DNA of 64,000 bases from Aphrophora alni. Its lineage: Eukaryota > Arthropoda > Insecta > Hemiptera > Aphrophoridae. This document shows positions 20,740 through 34,100 of the stretch, piece by piece (the stretch's first letter is position 1; every line of letters starts with the position of its first letter). The DNA lies in NCBI GenBank assembly GCA_963513935.1, contig OY740769.1:109347762-109411761 (forward strand), given 5' to 3'. A program made the position numbers and the translations under genes. The notes under the pieces were generated by a model that made no database searches, was not told the DNA's origin, and saw nothing but the letters and a program-made list of their open reading frames with translations.

Positions 20740-21030
20740 ACTCGAAATTTTGATTTCTCAAAATCGACTCTAACGATTTTGATAAAATTTTGCTTAAATA
20801 TATTGGTCTCTCCGGAAAAATGCTGGTTCAAGAGTTATAAAGAAAAGAAACAAAATATCGTCCAAAGAGGTGTTATAAAAGAACTATTTTTTGAAAACTG
20901 CTCACGATTTCGTTTACATATTGCTAAACTGTGAAGACTGACGACCCCTCAACCTACCACTGTACAATTTACAAGTAAAAGAAGATTACTCTTCCGGAAT
21001 AGTTGCAAAATGGTTGAGTCTGTGGCACAA
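20740..21030 (+). repeat. diverged dispersed repeat, related to 57640-57880
   Basis: Shares AAATCGACTCnAACGATTTTGAT, ATATTGGT, TTATAAAGA and a GGAATAGTTG block in the same order with 57640-57880. The segment 10530-10600 (CGTTCAAATTTTAGnGAAATGT) also matches the 57640 copy. Family class unknown. Confidence 0.4.
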
Positions 21031-22375
21031 GTGAAACACGTTTTGGTTCTATTTAAGTATATAAACATCTTTCAAAAAAGAGTTTTAATGACCTATTGTA
21101 CCAACTTATCTCTCATAAGAAGTACATGAGAGAAACTGAATAATAAAAAAATTACTTTTTCCAAACGAAAAGTACTACAGAGATATTTTTGTGTAGACAA
21201 GGACGAATATTATTTTTGATTTTGTACACGGGTATGTTAGAGGGTTAGTGAAATTATTTTGTACTCGCTATTATAATATATCATAAGGTATGAGATAATA
21301 TACGAATTAAAAAAATGTTTTACAATTAGAATAGGAATAAGACCACCTTACGTATAACCATCTCAAAACTTTCTATTTAAAGATAAACAATTGTGTGTTT
21401 CCGACACGAGAGAAGCGAGTGGCTGTACTTCCTACTTTCTCGCTGTAAATAAACAGAGGAAGTATTGTAATAGAGAAAACAATCGATGTTTTAGTTGTCG
21501 TTTTATGTACTGAAATTAATTGTTTGAACGAAAGCGAACACAATAACATAAAATCCTTAACTTCCTGTAAGCAGTATAACTACCGATTGGTACCAAACTT
21601 GGACTATTACTAAAAACGGATAATCTGATGAGATTTTGTGCAAACTCTGCTTGGTAAATTTAAAAATTGGGACAGCTTCAAGTAATTTTCACTGATATTT
21701 TTACTTCAATTGAGCCTTGAGTATCGAGTTGTTTGTTAATCAGTTACTGACGTCAGTATTACCATCACTAGATACACGTTCGCCGCTATCCAAGGCCTAC
21801 ATACACTCAGTGCTTGTCTGTAGGCAGTTGACATAAGTCGTGTCGGGTACTGTTGGTGTTTAGCAATATTTAAACAGTTGTTTCCTCACCTACTGTTATT
21901 TTATCTGTGAGCGAAATTAAAAAAGAAGCCGTAGATTAAATTGAGAAGACTTACAGCGCTAATATTTTGTTTTCATTTAATTTAATTTTTTTTGAGGATT
22001 TAGTATAAAAGGAATAGATAAACCCTTGTAACAAATACCGAAGCTGTCATCTCGTTTAGATCACACAGCGGTGCTTTATTCTGGCATATCAAAGATATAA
22101 ATTTTAGTTTACGTTTTTTTTACAAAATACATATATAAAAGTTTTATGATAGTAAATACGTCTAGGTATTTGCGGGACTATTCGTTTTGACAGTTTCTTT
22201 CTCCGTAAAAGTTTTGAAGTTATACTTCTTTGCGCTCGTTGGGATGGGGTGTTGGTCGAGAAACCGCGTCACGTTAAAACTGAGAAAAATCGAACATTAT
22301 ACGTTTTTGTACGTTCTGGCTTTGGGAGAAAGTTTTTTTAAACCCAAAAACCACCCAAGCGTAGGGGGTTGTTGG
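21031..22375. other. AT-rich non-coding DNA
   Basis: No supported gene. A GTATAACT-CC-ACCG motif at about 21576 recurs at about 22709, suggesting further old repeat debris. Confidence 0.45.
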
Positions 22376-22412
22376 CGGGGGAAGGGGGAGGGGAAGGGGG
22401 AGGGGAGGGGGA
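22376..22412 (+). other. G-tract array, potential G-quadruplex
   Basis: Six G-runs of four or five, separated by one or two A residues or short GA spacers, all on the plus strand within 37 bases. It meets the G-quadruplex pattern several times over. In this AT-rich setting it is a marked outlier. Confidence 0.8.
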
Positions 22413-22779
22413 AGATGTTTTTGGCGAAGGTCATCCGTGATACCGATGAATAATAATAAAACCATTAACATTCGGAGAAATCATTACAGTACGACTTCTA
22501 ATGACCAACAAGAAAATGACCACGATGAAAGAATGATTATAGAAAAAAATACTGATAATGATAATATATAGATGTATAATATAATACTGAAGTCACTTAT
22601 AATATATTGAAGAGAAATATATTGAATAACAGGGGAAAATGTGTCAAATTTCATTTATGTATTCTGTCTGTCTGTCTGTGTGCGTGTGTGTGAGTGAATG
22701 GCCAAAGAAGTATAACTTCCACCGTCTGGTCCGACGCAGACCCAATATTTTTTACCATTATGTTTGAACTCTAACTATG

Positions 22780-23050
22780 CATTAAACTTTAGCCTAAACA
22801 GTTAGACCCTCAAGGGTTCACTTTAGTAGTTATGGGCTTGGCAATCCCGAGGGTACCTAGCTGGAGCTACACCTCGAGTTAGAACCATCTCTTTAATTTT
22901 TCCTATCCAGTCTTTCTTCGCAATTTGTGTTCTTTTGCGAGCGTGACGCTATAAAGTATTTGAGGGCTAGAGGTTTATTTTATGTTCTTTTCTTCTTTTT
23001 TATTTTTTATGATAATATAGAGGTTTTATCGCCTTTAGTCAATACAAAGG
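22780..23050 (+). repeat. dispersed repeat family D, copy 2
   Basis: Includes CTCAAGGGTTCACTTTAGTA, GGGCTTGGCAATCCCGAGGG, TACCTAGCTGGAGCTACACC and TTTTTCCTATCCAGTCTTTC, all shared in order with the inverted copy at 59515-59755. Confidence 0.65.
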
Positions 23051-23576
23051 AAACATTGTAACCGAAATTGCTTACTCACGTTATATTAACATATTGTAGT
23101 TACATTTGGAGACTTTTTTTGTATTTTTTAAATATCTTATAACTTAAGGGTACCTGCAACAAGGCTAAAACAAAATATTCCATTTCTCAAAATCTGTTTT
23201 AACTATTTCAGTTATATTTTCCTCAAACTGTAACCCTTAAGACTCATCGTATTGGTCATCATCTAAGTAAAATTACCTGTCAACTAATGAAACTGAAAAG
23301 TAGGAATATTCTACATATTTCTATCAGTTTTTTGATGAAATGTAAAGTATTGACCCAAACATTCAAAATGATGTTACAGTTCAAGGAATAAATTATTGTA
23401 AAATACCAAATTAAATCTTAATCCCGAACCGCTTTGTATGCAATAAGTTACATATATGTACGCCTCTTTGGATTATTTTCCATCTTACTATCTTTATGAT
23501 TTTTCTATATTACTAAACAAAAGGTAATTCTATTTTAAAAATTATTACTTAATGATGGAATATTTGTATTAATATT

Positions 23577-23760
23577 ATTGTTTGTTCGGACATTTGCCAT
23601 CATTTATGTATAAGAAACAATACACGACGTTTCGAAAGTATAAATCAACTCCCGTTCTGAACATAGGCCTAGACATCTGGGCGTGTGTTTTGTCTGCATG
23701 TTTTAGTTTGTAAGTTAGGCACTTGATAACGGGAGTTGATTTATACTCTTGAAACAAACA
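23577..23760. repeat. inverted-repeat unit, part shared with 44105-44185
   Basis: GTATAAATCAACTCCCGTT (about 23639) is the inverse of AACGGGAGTTGATTTATAC (about 23728), about 70 bp apart. The left portion, with TTCGGACATTTGCCATCATT and ACACGACGTTTCGAAAGTAT, recurs inverted at 44105-44185. Probably a small palindromic element. Confidence 0.6.
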
Positions 23761-25293
23761 ATGATATTAAAAGGTAATTATATAATTTCTCATTATTTTC
23801 TTTTAAAGTCATAAAATATTGCCAGTACAGTTTTTAATTGCTGCCCGATTGACTACCTGTCACTGAAAGTTCAAGCCTCTATTTCATGGGCTATAACAAT
23901 TTAATTGCTTTTATTAATATCATTTTCATTTTCCTGTTCCTGTATTTGTTAGAGGTTCCTGTATACGTGAAGGTTAATAACACATACACAATAGTCGCAA
24001 AGCTATAACAAAACCATAGTCATCTCATCGTAACAACTTTCCACCAGTTATGTCATTAAACACGTTTATAACACTTTTACTGCTTCCTCAGCGCCAAAAT
24101 ACAGTATTAGGAACCTGACTTGTAAAACTTTGTATTGTGTCATAACTGAATGTTTGTTACATATCCAAACATCGCGTGTGTCTGTTTTGAAATAAATAAC
24201 TGAAACTTTGAGATTAAATATGTAAAAATAACCTAAAAAATATTTTGTGGAGCTCCTTTGGCAGAACGTTGAATCGAAGTAAGAAACGCTGTATCACGAA
24301 AACTATTTGACCAATCATCACGACTGTACTTAGAACTCGGCATGTCTTTAGTGATGTATTCGGATTTTTAACTTTTGATCGATCTGAATCCAAAGTTTTG
24401 ATAATCCAATATTTTAAAATAGTCTAAGGTTATAGAGATTTGTAAATCCGCTCTATTTTTCTTAAGATTCGTTACTAATAACAAAATAACTTATAAATTT
24501 CTCGAACAGCTGATTCATTAGAACAATTTAACCAACAAGATCCTCGTCATAATATACGTATGTTATTTGTGTTGTGTCACATGTTCTCTTTTACACGACA
24601 AAACCACCGCAAAAAGTTACCATACAAACCGTCACAAGAAAAATATTCATTAAAAAAAGTAGTCTATGGTTTTTTTTTTTTTTTACAACATCGAGTTCTT
24701 ATTAGCGACGGTCAAGTTTTCAGTACATTTTTATCTTAGAAACTTGCTCTCGCTCTAGTCATTTGATGATGACCAACAGCTGATCAACTAAAAATCATCT
24801 CCTAGTATCGTCGTAAGTGTACGATGGTAAAAACATCTGTTTTGTTCAGGCTGTGGGCCTATGCAGCTAGACTTTAAAATTAAATTTATATAAACTTGCT
24901 GCAATGTAAGGCTCCAATGGATCTTTTTACGAATTTTTGGACGTAGGACTCTGTTGTTTACAACATATATTTATATTTTTTTTGTGGCGTAGATTTGTTA
25001 TTTTCGTCATTAGGCCATTAACCATTTCAATGTATGTTGATGTTTCTATAAATTAATGGTTGGCTTTCTCATGCTCACGATACAATTTTATAGGAAATCT
25101 TAATTATCCAAATTTGCGAGTATTTGTTGAAGATAGCGTCTTATGAGGATTATAAGAGTGAGTTTAAATGCAAACAAAAAGTTATCAAAGGTTCTGATTT
25201 TTATAAAATATTTTTTTTTGTATATTAATCTAATGGCAACTGCGCTGAAATTTGGGTTACATAGATTTTATTTAAAGTGTTTAACTAGGAGTC
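23761..25293. other. AT-rich non-coding DNA
   Basis: No gene recognised. Confidence 0.5.
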
Positions 25294-25368
25294 CAAAAAA
25301 CTTGTTTAAATTTTCAAAAAACTTGTTTAAATTTTCAAAAAACTTGTTTAAATTTTCAAAAAACTTGA
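25294..25368 (+). repeat. 21-bp tandem repeat, 3.5 copies
   Basis: The unit CAAAAAACTTGTTTAAATTTT is repeated perfectly three times, then partially. It is a multiple of three and so keeps a lysine/phenylalanine-rich open frame through the repeat, which is a by-product of unit length. Confidence 0.95.
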
Positions 25369-26144
25369 TTTTGGAAAAAAAAAAAGTCAAAGATAGCTCA
25401 AAAGTCAGTGCTCAGAGTCATGTAGACATTCTGTGGGGGAAAAAAAATAATAAACCTACTTTTTTAGATATATATTTCACAAATTAAATTTTGATGTTTT
25501 CCTTATACAGTACTAATATTTTCTATATATGCCGACACACTAAGGGAATAAAACGCGTGTTTAAATTACTCGTTCGATAGATAATAGTTTTGCCATTAGA
25601 ACTAAAATAATAATTGTGATTAAACTCAGATCTTGGTCATGCCTAAATTTTTTTTTCCCCTGCTTGTTAGGGTCCAAAATAAACAGTTAAAATTCAACAT
25701 TTATAATATGTGTTATCTAATTTCGACTAAGCTTCACTAGTTTGACAAAATATCTTCGGAAATTCTGACAATTTTGATGTCGTTAAAAAGATGGAGGTTC
25801 TAATGTTTGAACAGGTTTTAATGTCGTATCAGCTTCTATTATTTGAATAATACTAATAATATGATGTTCAGTATACCTTCATCTTATACACTGACATCTC
25901 GTTTGTCGCCATCGACCATGACGCCAGTTGTACAGTATTTCGTGTTGATGTAGGATATATAAGACGAAATTATCGAAAAACCGTTTCAAACAGCCTTCAT
26001 TTTGAAATTTACGATTTTTCAATCATATTCAAAGGAATATAACTGCCAAATTTAACTAAAATTCCGTTTATTAAACTATTTTGTAGTTGTGATTTTAACA
26101 GTTAATTAATTAATCGTACTTTATTAAGTGTATTTTTACATAAA

Positions 26145-26170
26145 CTACAGTAGCTTATAAGCTACTGTAG
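26145..26170. repeat. perfect 26-bp palindrome
   Basis: CTACAGTAGCTTATAAGCTA followed by CTGTAG is its own reverse complement. It is followed by two to three ACTATAA repeats. It could extrude as a cruciform. Function unknown. Confidence 0.85.
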
Positions 26171-29100
26171 CAGCTATAAACTATAAACTATAACCATGCA
26201 GATTATAAGTTATAAAAAATGAGGTTGTTTGGTGTCGTTTAAGTAAACAAAAATAAAATATTAAAAACAATTTTTAAACATGCTATTTTGAAATTTACTG
26301 ACTGATTATTTCTGTTTAACGGACTTATCTAATGATTTAAAAAATGTGTCTATCAAATTTCCGTAAAATGGGATCAATATTTTTTTGCATATTGTGTGTT
26401 AGTAACCCTCTGGACATCATAAAATAATAATAATAATACAATTCCAAGCAAACTGTATTGTTATGTGCCAAATGACCCCAGTGAGCATTGTCGGTGGTCC
26501 TTTTATACACTTGAGTGCTAGTATATCCATGAGGGAGTTCAAAATACCTATAATTTCTGTATTAAATACTAATATAAGCGAAACTATTAATTTTAGTTCG
26601 TTAATAGTAAAAATAATTCTTAAAATGTCAACCGTATGTTGTTTCAAACGGTTTCAAGAGCTGTGATTGGATGGGAATAGTTTTTTGAAAAAAATCATGA
26701 AAGCTGGTATGTTTATCGAATTGCTACTCGGGTCCGAAACGTGACGTGTTCTCCCCGAGGATAACTATTGTTGACCTTCATTGCAAAGTGGGCAGTGTTT
26801 GGCAAATCCCCCTTCCACTCTGCCAGGAGCGGAAACTGTAATGAGGAGAGTCGGCAGATTGACTGGAATATTCAAGTAATTTCATTATTTTTTTGTTTGG
26901 GTCGGCCTGCAAATGACTTTCCAAACAGTGGTTTGTCGGACATGTATTCATTAGTAAATAAAGACAAGCGAGAACAACTTTCAAAATTAAGAAACACTGT
27001 GTACACGTAGGATGGTAAATAGTATCTGATAAGGGTCAATTTGGAGGGAATACAGGTCGTACATCTGAAATTAGTTTATAAATACACGGGCATGATCTCT
27101 CAAAAAACATCTTCGAGGTAGAAATGTACTCGTTAGATTTAATTTAGTAAATATTTTTAAATTAAAAAAGTTATGAAATGTAAATTATTTCGCGTCTAGC
27201 GACTCGACATAAGCTCGTTTACTTTCCTGCTTCTTAGTGGTGTGAAATGATATTTGTTAAAAGCATACCAGAAAGGCAGACAATTTAGTGTCGAATCATG
27301 AAGTAATTGAGATTTCATAATTTTATTGTTAAATATTATGCTAAATTAAAATTGGCGGTGATGTTTTGTTAGAAAACCCGGTTTTGATAAATTTCAACTG
27401 TTTTTGTAGAGTGTAAATTGATTAAAACACTTTTTTTTTAGAGTTTACAGCAGGAGGGAAAGTGTATACCTTTCGTACTTGGACGACAAATAACTTTTTT
27501 TAATATGCCTTTTTAGACACATATTGTTCATTTCCGTTCAGTTTTTATCTCTATATGTTATAACATCCACTGCAAAATAAGGCGTGTCGATAATAGTTTG
27601 GAAAATATAGTTTTTCCGTCTTTTTTTTTACAAAAAAATGCTAAAATTAAATATGTCTCTGTAAAAGATATTTTATGACCGCCTTCTTGGATTAAATATC
27701 CATAAAATCAACGTTAAGACCTTGAACATTAATCGAACAATAATAATCCGATAATTATGTATGAAATGTTATTTTAAAGAATAGATCAATAATTCGAATT
27801 TGGTCGGTTTCATTTTTATTTACATTAAAGTAACTTCAGAAATGTAAAAACTACACCACATTCCGCTGATTGGTTAACGCACGAAGTCAAATGGAGAGCT
27901 TGTGTCATCTGTGATGGTACATACAGAGCCATAACGAATCAAATGAAACAGTTCAGCTGTTTAGGGTAGGCCCGTGAAAGTGAATGAGACAAAAATGCTG
28001 TTTGTTTGACTTTTTCCCAGGTTTAAGAGATTTTGTGTTTGTTTATATTTCAGCTCCTTTTTAGAGATATCAAGAATTATGTCGAAAAATATACTTAAAC
28101 GTCTGGCAAATAGTACTTGAGACGTGAGCATTATATATACTCGTACTATGTCAGCGACCCGCTTGTAACTTGGACTAACAGACTAATACATTCAATAAAA
28201 TAATCTGAAATGAGAGTCAATTGATTTTACCCACTTCCGAGACCAATATTCACAACTACAGTTATAAACGACACGTAATCGCGCCGACAAACTGTTTAAG
28301 CCGAATACAACATACGGGACAAGTTGGGGAATTAACTCAAGAAACTCTGGCAAGTTTCCAGCGCCTACTTTATGACCCATGACCTAGATAACTAGAATGG
28401 ATGGTCTTTGGTAGGACAAGTAGAAATGTACTGAATACACAAATGTAAGAACAGCGACAGACGGTGGTCTATCATTGTCTGGAGCGCATCCAGTCTTCTA
28501 TCACATGTGACTGCACTCACGTCATGGTCACGTATGTGGCAATACGGGACTTACAATTTGCCTTTCTCCCTCTTTTAGCTAATTTCTCTTTTGGGGAAAT
28601 ATTCAGTAGAGAGATTGACCTATTTAACTTCAAGTCGAGACCAAACAATAGGATCCGTTTATGTGTAAATATGTATGTATTAATACACTGATTACATGGC
28701 CCAAAAGTCCATTTGAGTAGCCTCGATTAACATTTGAGCAACATTAATAGCTACAGGTGGTATAAAAGACTGAGAATAACTGTTTCATATAGTACAGATT
28801 TCATATATTAGGTATGGAGCTACTCTTTGTGTGCGCATGCGTGCTAAATTGACGGCGACTCGGATCTCCAGGGTTACAATTCTTACTGACTAGGTACATA
28901 TTTTATTGACTTAACAATATTAGCTATTGAAACAAGCTGATTTATAGAGCTGGAGGAGTTGTTTATTGGATCAACCATAATAATTAGGTAATACTATGGG
29001 ATGATTTACTGCCTTTTCTGGGAACTTGTGTTTCAACGTAACACATTTAACTTGAATTTTTAAGAAGGGCAGTTATTAACTGTCAGCTGTTCCCCCCCAC

Positions 29101-29519
29101 TCTACCATCCTCTACCCCTACCTGCACCAACCGCTTCATGTCTAATATTTTCATTGGTGCAGTCTCTACATTTATTTTTCCGAAAGCCAGGTTAACAGAT
29201 TTTTTAGTCATCTCAATGTTCATGATTTCGCGGTGTACACCCTCGAAGTAAAAGTTCATAGCCGTGTATTTTGATGACCTTGGTACCATTTGAAGAAGCC
29301 CATCATGTTGTCATATAGCCTTCATTAATAAAGTCGCATAGTGTAAATGTAATGTAGTGTAACACAAGTTATGGAACTACGTATTTTTTAAATGATTAAA
29401 ATTCATTTAAAATTGTGGAACTGTGAGATATTTCCAAGTAGTTCTCTTCGGTTACTGTATATAATATATAGGTCCAGCATTGATTGGAACTTCGCACGAT
29501 AACGTTCTTAAAACATTCA
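26171..29519. other. AT-rich non-coding DNA
   Basis: No gene I can support. Overlapping frames at 26768-27010 (both strands), 28192-28380 and 28464-28691 are somewhat GC-richer than the background but have no recognisable domain or consistent splice sites. Confidence 0.45.
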
Positions 29520-29965
29520 CTGCCACGTGTATCAGATATGATATACAAATCCGTTTTGTGCTAAGCCGCGTGTATCATATCTGAACACAGACGTGATTTC
29601 ATTTTAGGCCATGTGTATCATTGAATGCTTGTAGCATATCAGAGTTTATTCTGTGGCCCAGGTCAACCAGAAAAATACACAATTTTTTTTCTCGAACATT
29701 TTTAGTCATTATAATTATCATATTTTTTGCAGGCAATAAAGTGCTTAGGAATTGAAACTACACATGATTTATTTCTTTTTTTATTTATAAAGCTTTAAAA
29801 TAATAGAAAGAAAATATGTTGTACATGTCTGTAATACTAAATACTTGAAAAAATCAAAAAGTTTTATAGTTTTGTTCAGTGTTCATATGAGATACACGTG
29901 GCCCAAACGGTAAAAATGTTAGAAGTGGCTAATGCTAGGCCGCGTGTATCATATTTGCACAGTTT
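29520..29965. repeat. region with a recurring GTGTATCATAT motif
   Basis: GCCGCGTGTATCATAT(T/C)T occurs at about 29565 and 29939. CACGTGTATCAGATATGATA is at about 29525, GCCATGTGTATCATTGA at about 29609, and an inverted GATACACGTGGCCCA at about 29891. The motif recurs in both orientations within about 440 bp and could be subterminal sites of a small element. No ends are defined. Confidence 0.4.
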
Positions 29966-31191
29966 TTAAAACACCATAAAAATCATAAAAAAACATTTAA
30001 AAAGATGTAAAATATGTTCAGCAATATGTATTATGGTATTTTATAGCCCATTCAACCATAAAATGCATTTGGCCTGGGACGAACCATTTTGGGTTAACAT
30101 GGTGAAGTGAATGTGTTTTAACTGGTTGTCAGATTTTGTCGAATTTTGATAAAGTTTTATTTTTATCATCTTGAATCAGTTCGTTAATGGCGGTCCTTTT
30201 AGCCTTTGTTCTCCAAATATCGATGGGTTTTATCATTAAAAAGTTTGGTATCATTATCTGGAGGTACTTTAAAAAATATCCTTTTCTCGGCCTATTTCTA
30301 CAATTTTTCGTATAAAATAATAAATTGTAAACTGGTATTTATACATCATTTAAATATGTAGTATATAACGAGCTTTTCTTCTCGTAGGAAAAATGCTGTT
30401 CCGAATATATTTTTTTTTTTTCAAGTAAGAAATATCATACAAAAAGTTTTGTAATTACTTTTCACCTCAAATAAATTAATTCTTCATTACTAATCTCTAA
30501 GTATTTAGTGAGAGTTGTAACATAACACGATCATGTTTCAAAATCTACTTATTAACGTTTTATTATTAAATTGTGAAAGATTTACTTTCGACTCTAAGGG
30601 GTTAATTTAGTAAATATTTCAAATTGAAAGCTGTAGATAGTCTACAACCAATTACCTAATAAAAAACGTTAACAAATCGTCATCTCTACTGGATTTACTA
30701 GCAATGAGTCCACAAGTGTAAGCAATTGGAACGTATTATCTAGCACCTTCATGAACGTGATACGAATACATGAAGATAGGTTAACGTGCCCGCAGACAGA
30801 TTTACACCACATTTCTTACTCTTCTCTCAACGCTACATTCAGTTAATCTTCGTATAGATAAAGCTTCATTTAATGGAAACGAAACCAGGAACGATTCGAA
30901 TGCTAACTGGAAGTGTTAGCTACCATTTTACCAAAAACTACCTTTTCGTTGAGCTTATTTCTTCGCCATAATTTAAAAAACATACCTCCTTCATTTCAGT
31001 AGAGATATTAACAGAATAGACTCAAACTTCAAAGCTGTAAGAGTAAAAACAATGTGCTCTGAAGTTTGAAATGTTCACTTTTTAGATGTACCTTTTATAT
31101 AGTAGCATATTACGTTTCCGCTTTTCAAAGTTTGTAAACGACATTTAAAATTCCGAAAAAAATTGGACCATTTTTCGTTTCAGACTTATCA
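29966..31191. other. AT-rich non-coding DNA before the satellite
   Basis: No gene. The boundary with the satellite array is abrupt at about 31192. Confidence 0.5.
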
Positions 31192-34100
31192 ACGATTACT
31201 ATTACGATTTACGATTACTATTACGATTTACGATTACTATTGCGATTTACGATTACTATTACGATTTACGATTACTATTACGATTTACGATTACTATTAC
31301 GATTTACGATTACTATTACGATTTACGATTAATATTACGATTTACGATTACTATTACGATTTTCGATTACATTTACGATTACTATTACGATTTACGATTA
31401 CTATTGCGATTTACGATTACTATTACGATTTACGATTACTATTACGATTTACGATTACTATTACGGTTTACGATTACTATTACGGTTTACTATTACTATT
31501 ACGATTTACGATTACTATTACGGTTTACTATTACTATTACGGTTTACTATTACTAAGACGATTTACGATTACTATTACGATTACTATTGCGATTTACGAT
31601 TACTATTACGATTTACGATTACTATTACGATTTACGATTACTATTACGATTTACGATTACTATTACGATTTACGATTAATATTACGATTTACGATTACTA
31701 TTACGATTTTCGATTACATTTACGATTACTATTACGATTTACGATTACTATTGCGATTTACGATTACTATTACGATTTACGATTACTATTACGATTTACG
31801 ATTACTATTACGGTTTACGATTACTATTACGGTTTACTATTACTATTACGATTTACGATTACTATTACGGTTTACTATTACTATTACGGTTTACTATTAC
31901 TAAGACGATTTACGATTACTATTACGATTTTCGATTACATTTACGATTACTATTACGATTTACGATTACTATTACGATTTACGATTACTATTTACGATTA
32001 CTATTACGGTTTACTATTACTATGACGATTTACGATTACTATTACGATTTACGATTACTATGACGATTTACGATTACTATTACGGTTTACTATTACTATG
32101 ACAATTTACAATTACTATTACGATTTACGATTACTATGACGATTTACGATTACTATTACGGTTTACTATTACTATGACAATTTTCAATTACTATTACGAT
32201 TTACGATTACTATTACTATTTTCGATTACATTTACGATTACTATTACGATTTACGATTACTATTACGGTATACTATTACTATGACGGTTTACTAATACTA
32301 TTACGATTTACGATTACTATTACGATTTACGATTACTATTACGATTTACGATTACTATTACGGTTTACTATTACTATGACAATTTACAATTACTATTACG
32401 ATTTACGATTACTATTACGATTTACGATTACTATGACGATTTACGATTACTATGACGATTTACGATTACTATTACAATTTTTGATTACTATTACGATTTA
32501 CGATTACTATTACGGTTTACTATTACTATTACGATTTAAGATTACTAATACGGTTTACTATTACTATGACGGTTTACTATTACTATGACGATTTACGATT
32601 ACTATTACGATTTACGAATACTATTACGATTTACGATTACTATTACGATTTACGATTACTATTACGATTTACGATTACTATTACGATTTACGATTAATAT
32701 TACGATTTACGATTACTATTACGGTTTACTATTACTATGACAATTTACAATTACTATTACGATTTACGATTACTATTACGATTTACGATTACTATGACGA
32801 TTTACGATTACTATGACGATTTACGATTACTATTACAATTTTTGATTACTATTACGATTTACGATTACTATTACGATTTACGATTGCTATTACGATTTAC
32901 GATTACTAATACGGTTTACTATTACTATGACGGTTTACTATTACTATGACGATTTACGATTACTATTACGATTTACGAATACTATTACGATTTACGATTA
33001 CTATTACGATTTACGATTACTATTACGATTTACGATTACTATTACGATTTACGATTACTATTACGATTTTCGATTACATTTACGATTACTATTACGATTT
33101 ACGATTACTATTGCGATTTACGATTACTATTACGATTTACGATTACTATTACGATTTACGATTACTATTACGGTTTACGATTACTATTACGGTTTACTAT
33201 TACTATTACGATTTACGATTACTATTACGGTTTACTATTACTATTACGGTTTACTATTACTAAGGCGATTTACGATTACTATTACGATTACTATTGCGAT
33301 TTACGATTACTATTACGATTTACGATTACTATTACGATTTACGATTACTATTACGATTTACGATTACTATTACGATTTACGATTAATATTACGATTTACG
33401 ATTACTATTACGATTTTCGATTACATTTACGATTACTATTACGATTTACGATTACTATTGCGATTTACGATTACTATTACGATTTACGATTACTATTACG
33501 ATTTACGATTACTATTACGGTTTACGATTACTATTACGGTTTACTATTACTATTACGATTTACGATTACTATTACGGTTTACTATTACTATTACGGTTTA
33601 CTATTACTAAGACGATTTACGATTACTATTACGATTTTCGATTACATTTACGATTACTATTACGATTTACGATTACTATTACGATTTACGATTACTATTT
33701 ACGATTACTATTACGGTTTACTATTACTATGACGATTTACGATTACTATTACGATTTACGATTACTATGACGATTTACGATTACTATTACGGTTTACTAT
33801 TACTATGACAATTTACAATTACTATTACGATTTACGATTACTATGACGATTTACGATTACTATTACGGTTTACTATTACTATGACAATTTACAATTACTA
33901 TTACGATTTACGATTACTATTACTATTTTCGATTACATTTACGATTACTATTACGATTTACGATTACTATTACGGTATACTATTACTATGACGGTTTACT
34001 AATACTATTACGATTTACGATTACTATTACGATTTACGATTACTATTACGATTTACGATTACTATTACGGTTTACTATTACTATGACAATTTACAATTAC

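Noticed and set aside
22187..22471. Overlapping plus- and minus-strand frames over the G-rich tract
   Set aside because: They are low-complexity Gly/Lys/Arg and Pro/Leu products of the G-tract array.
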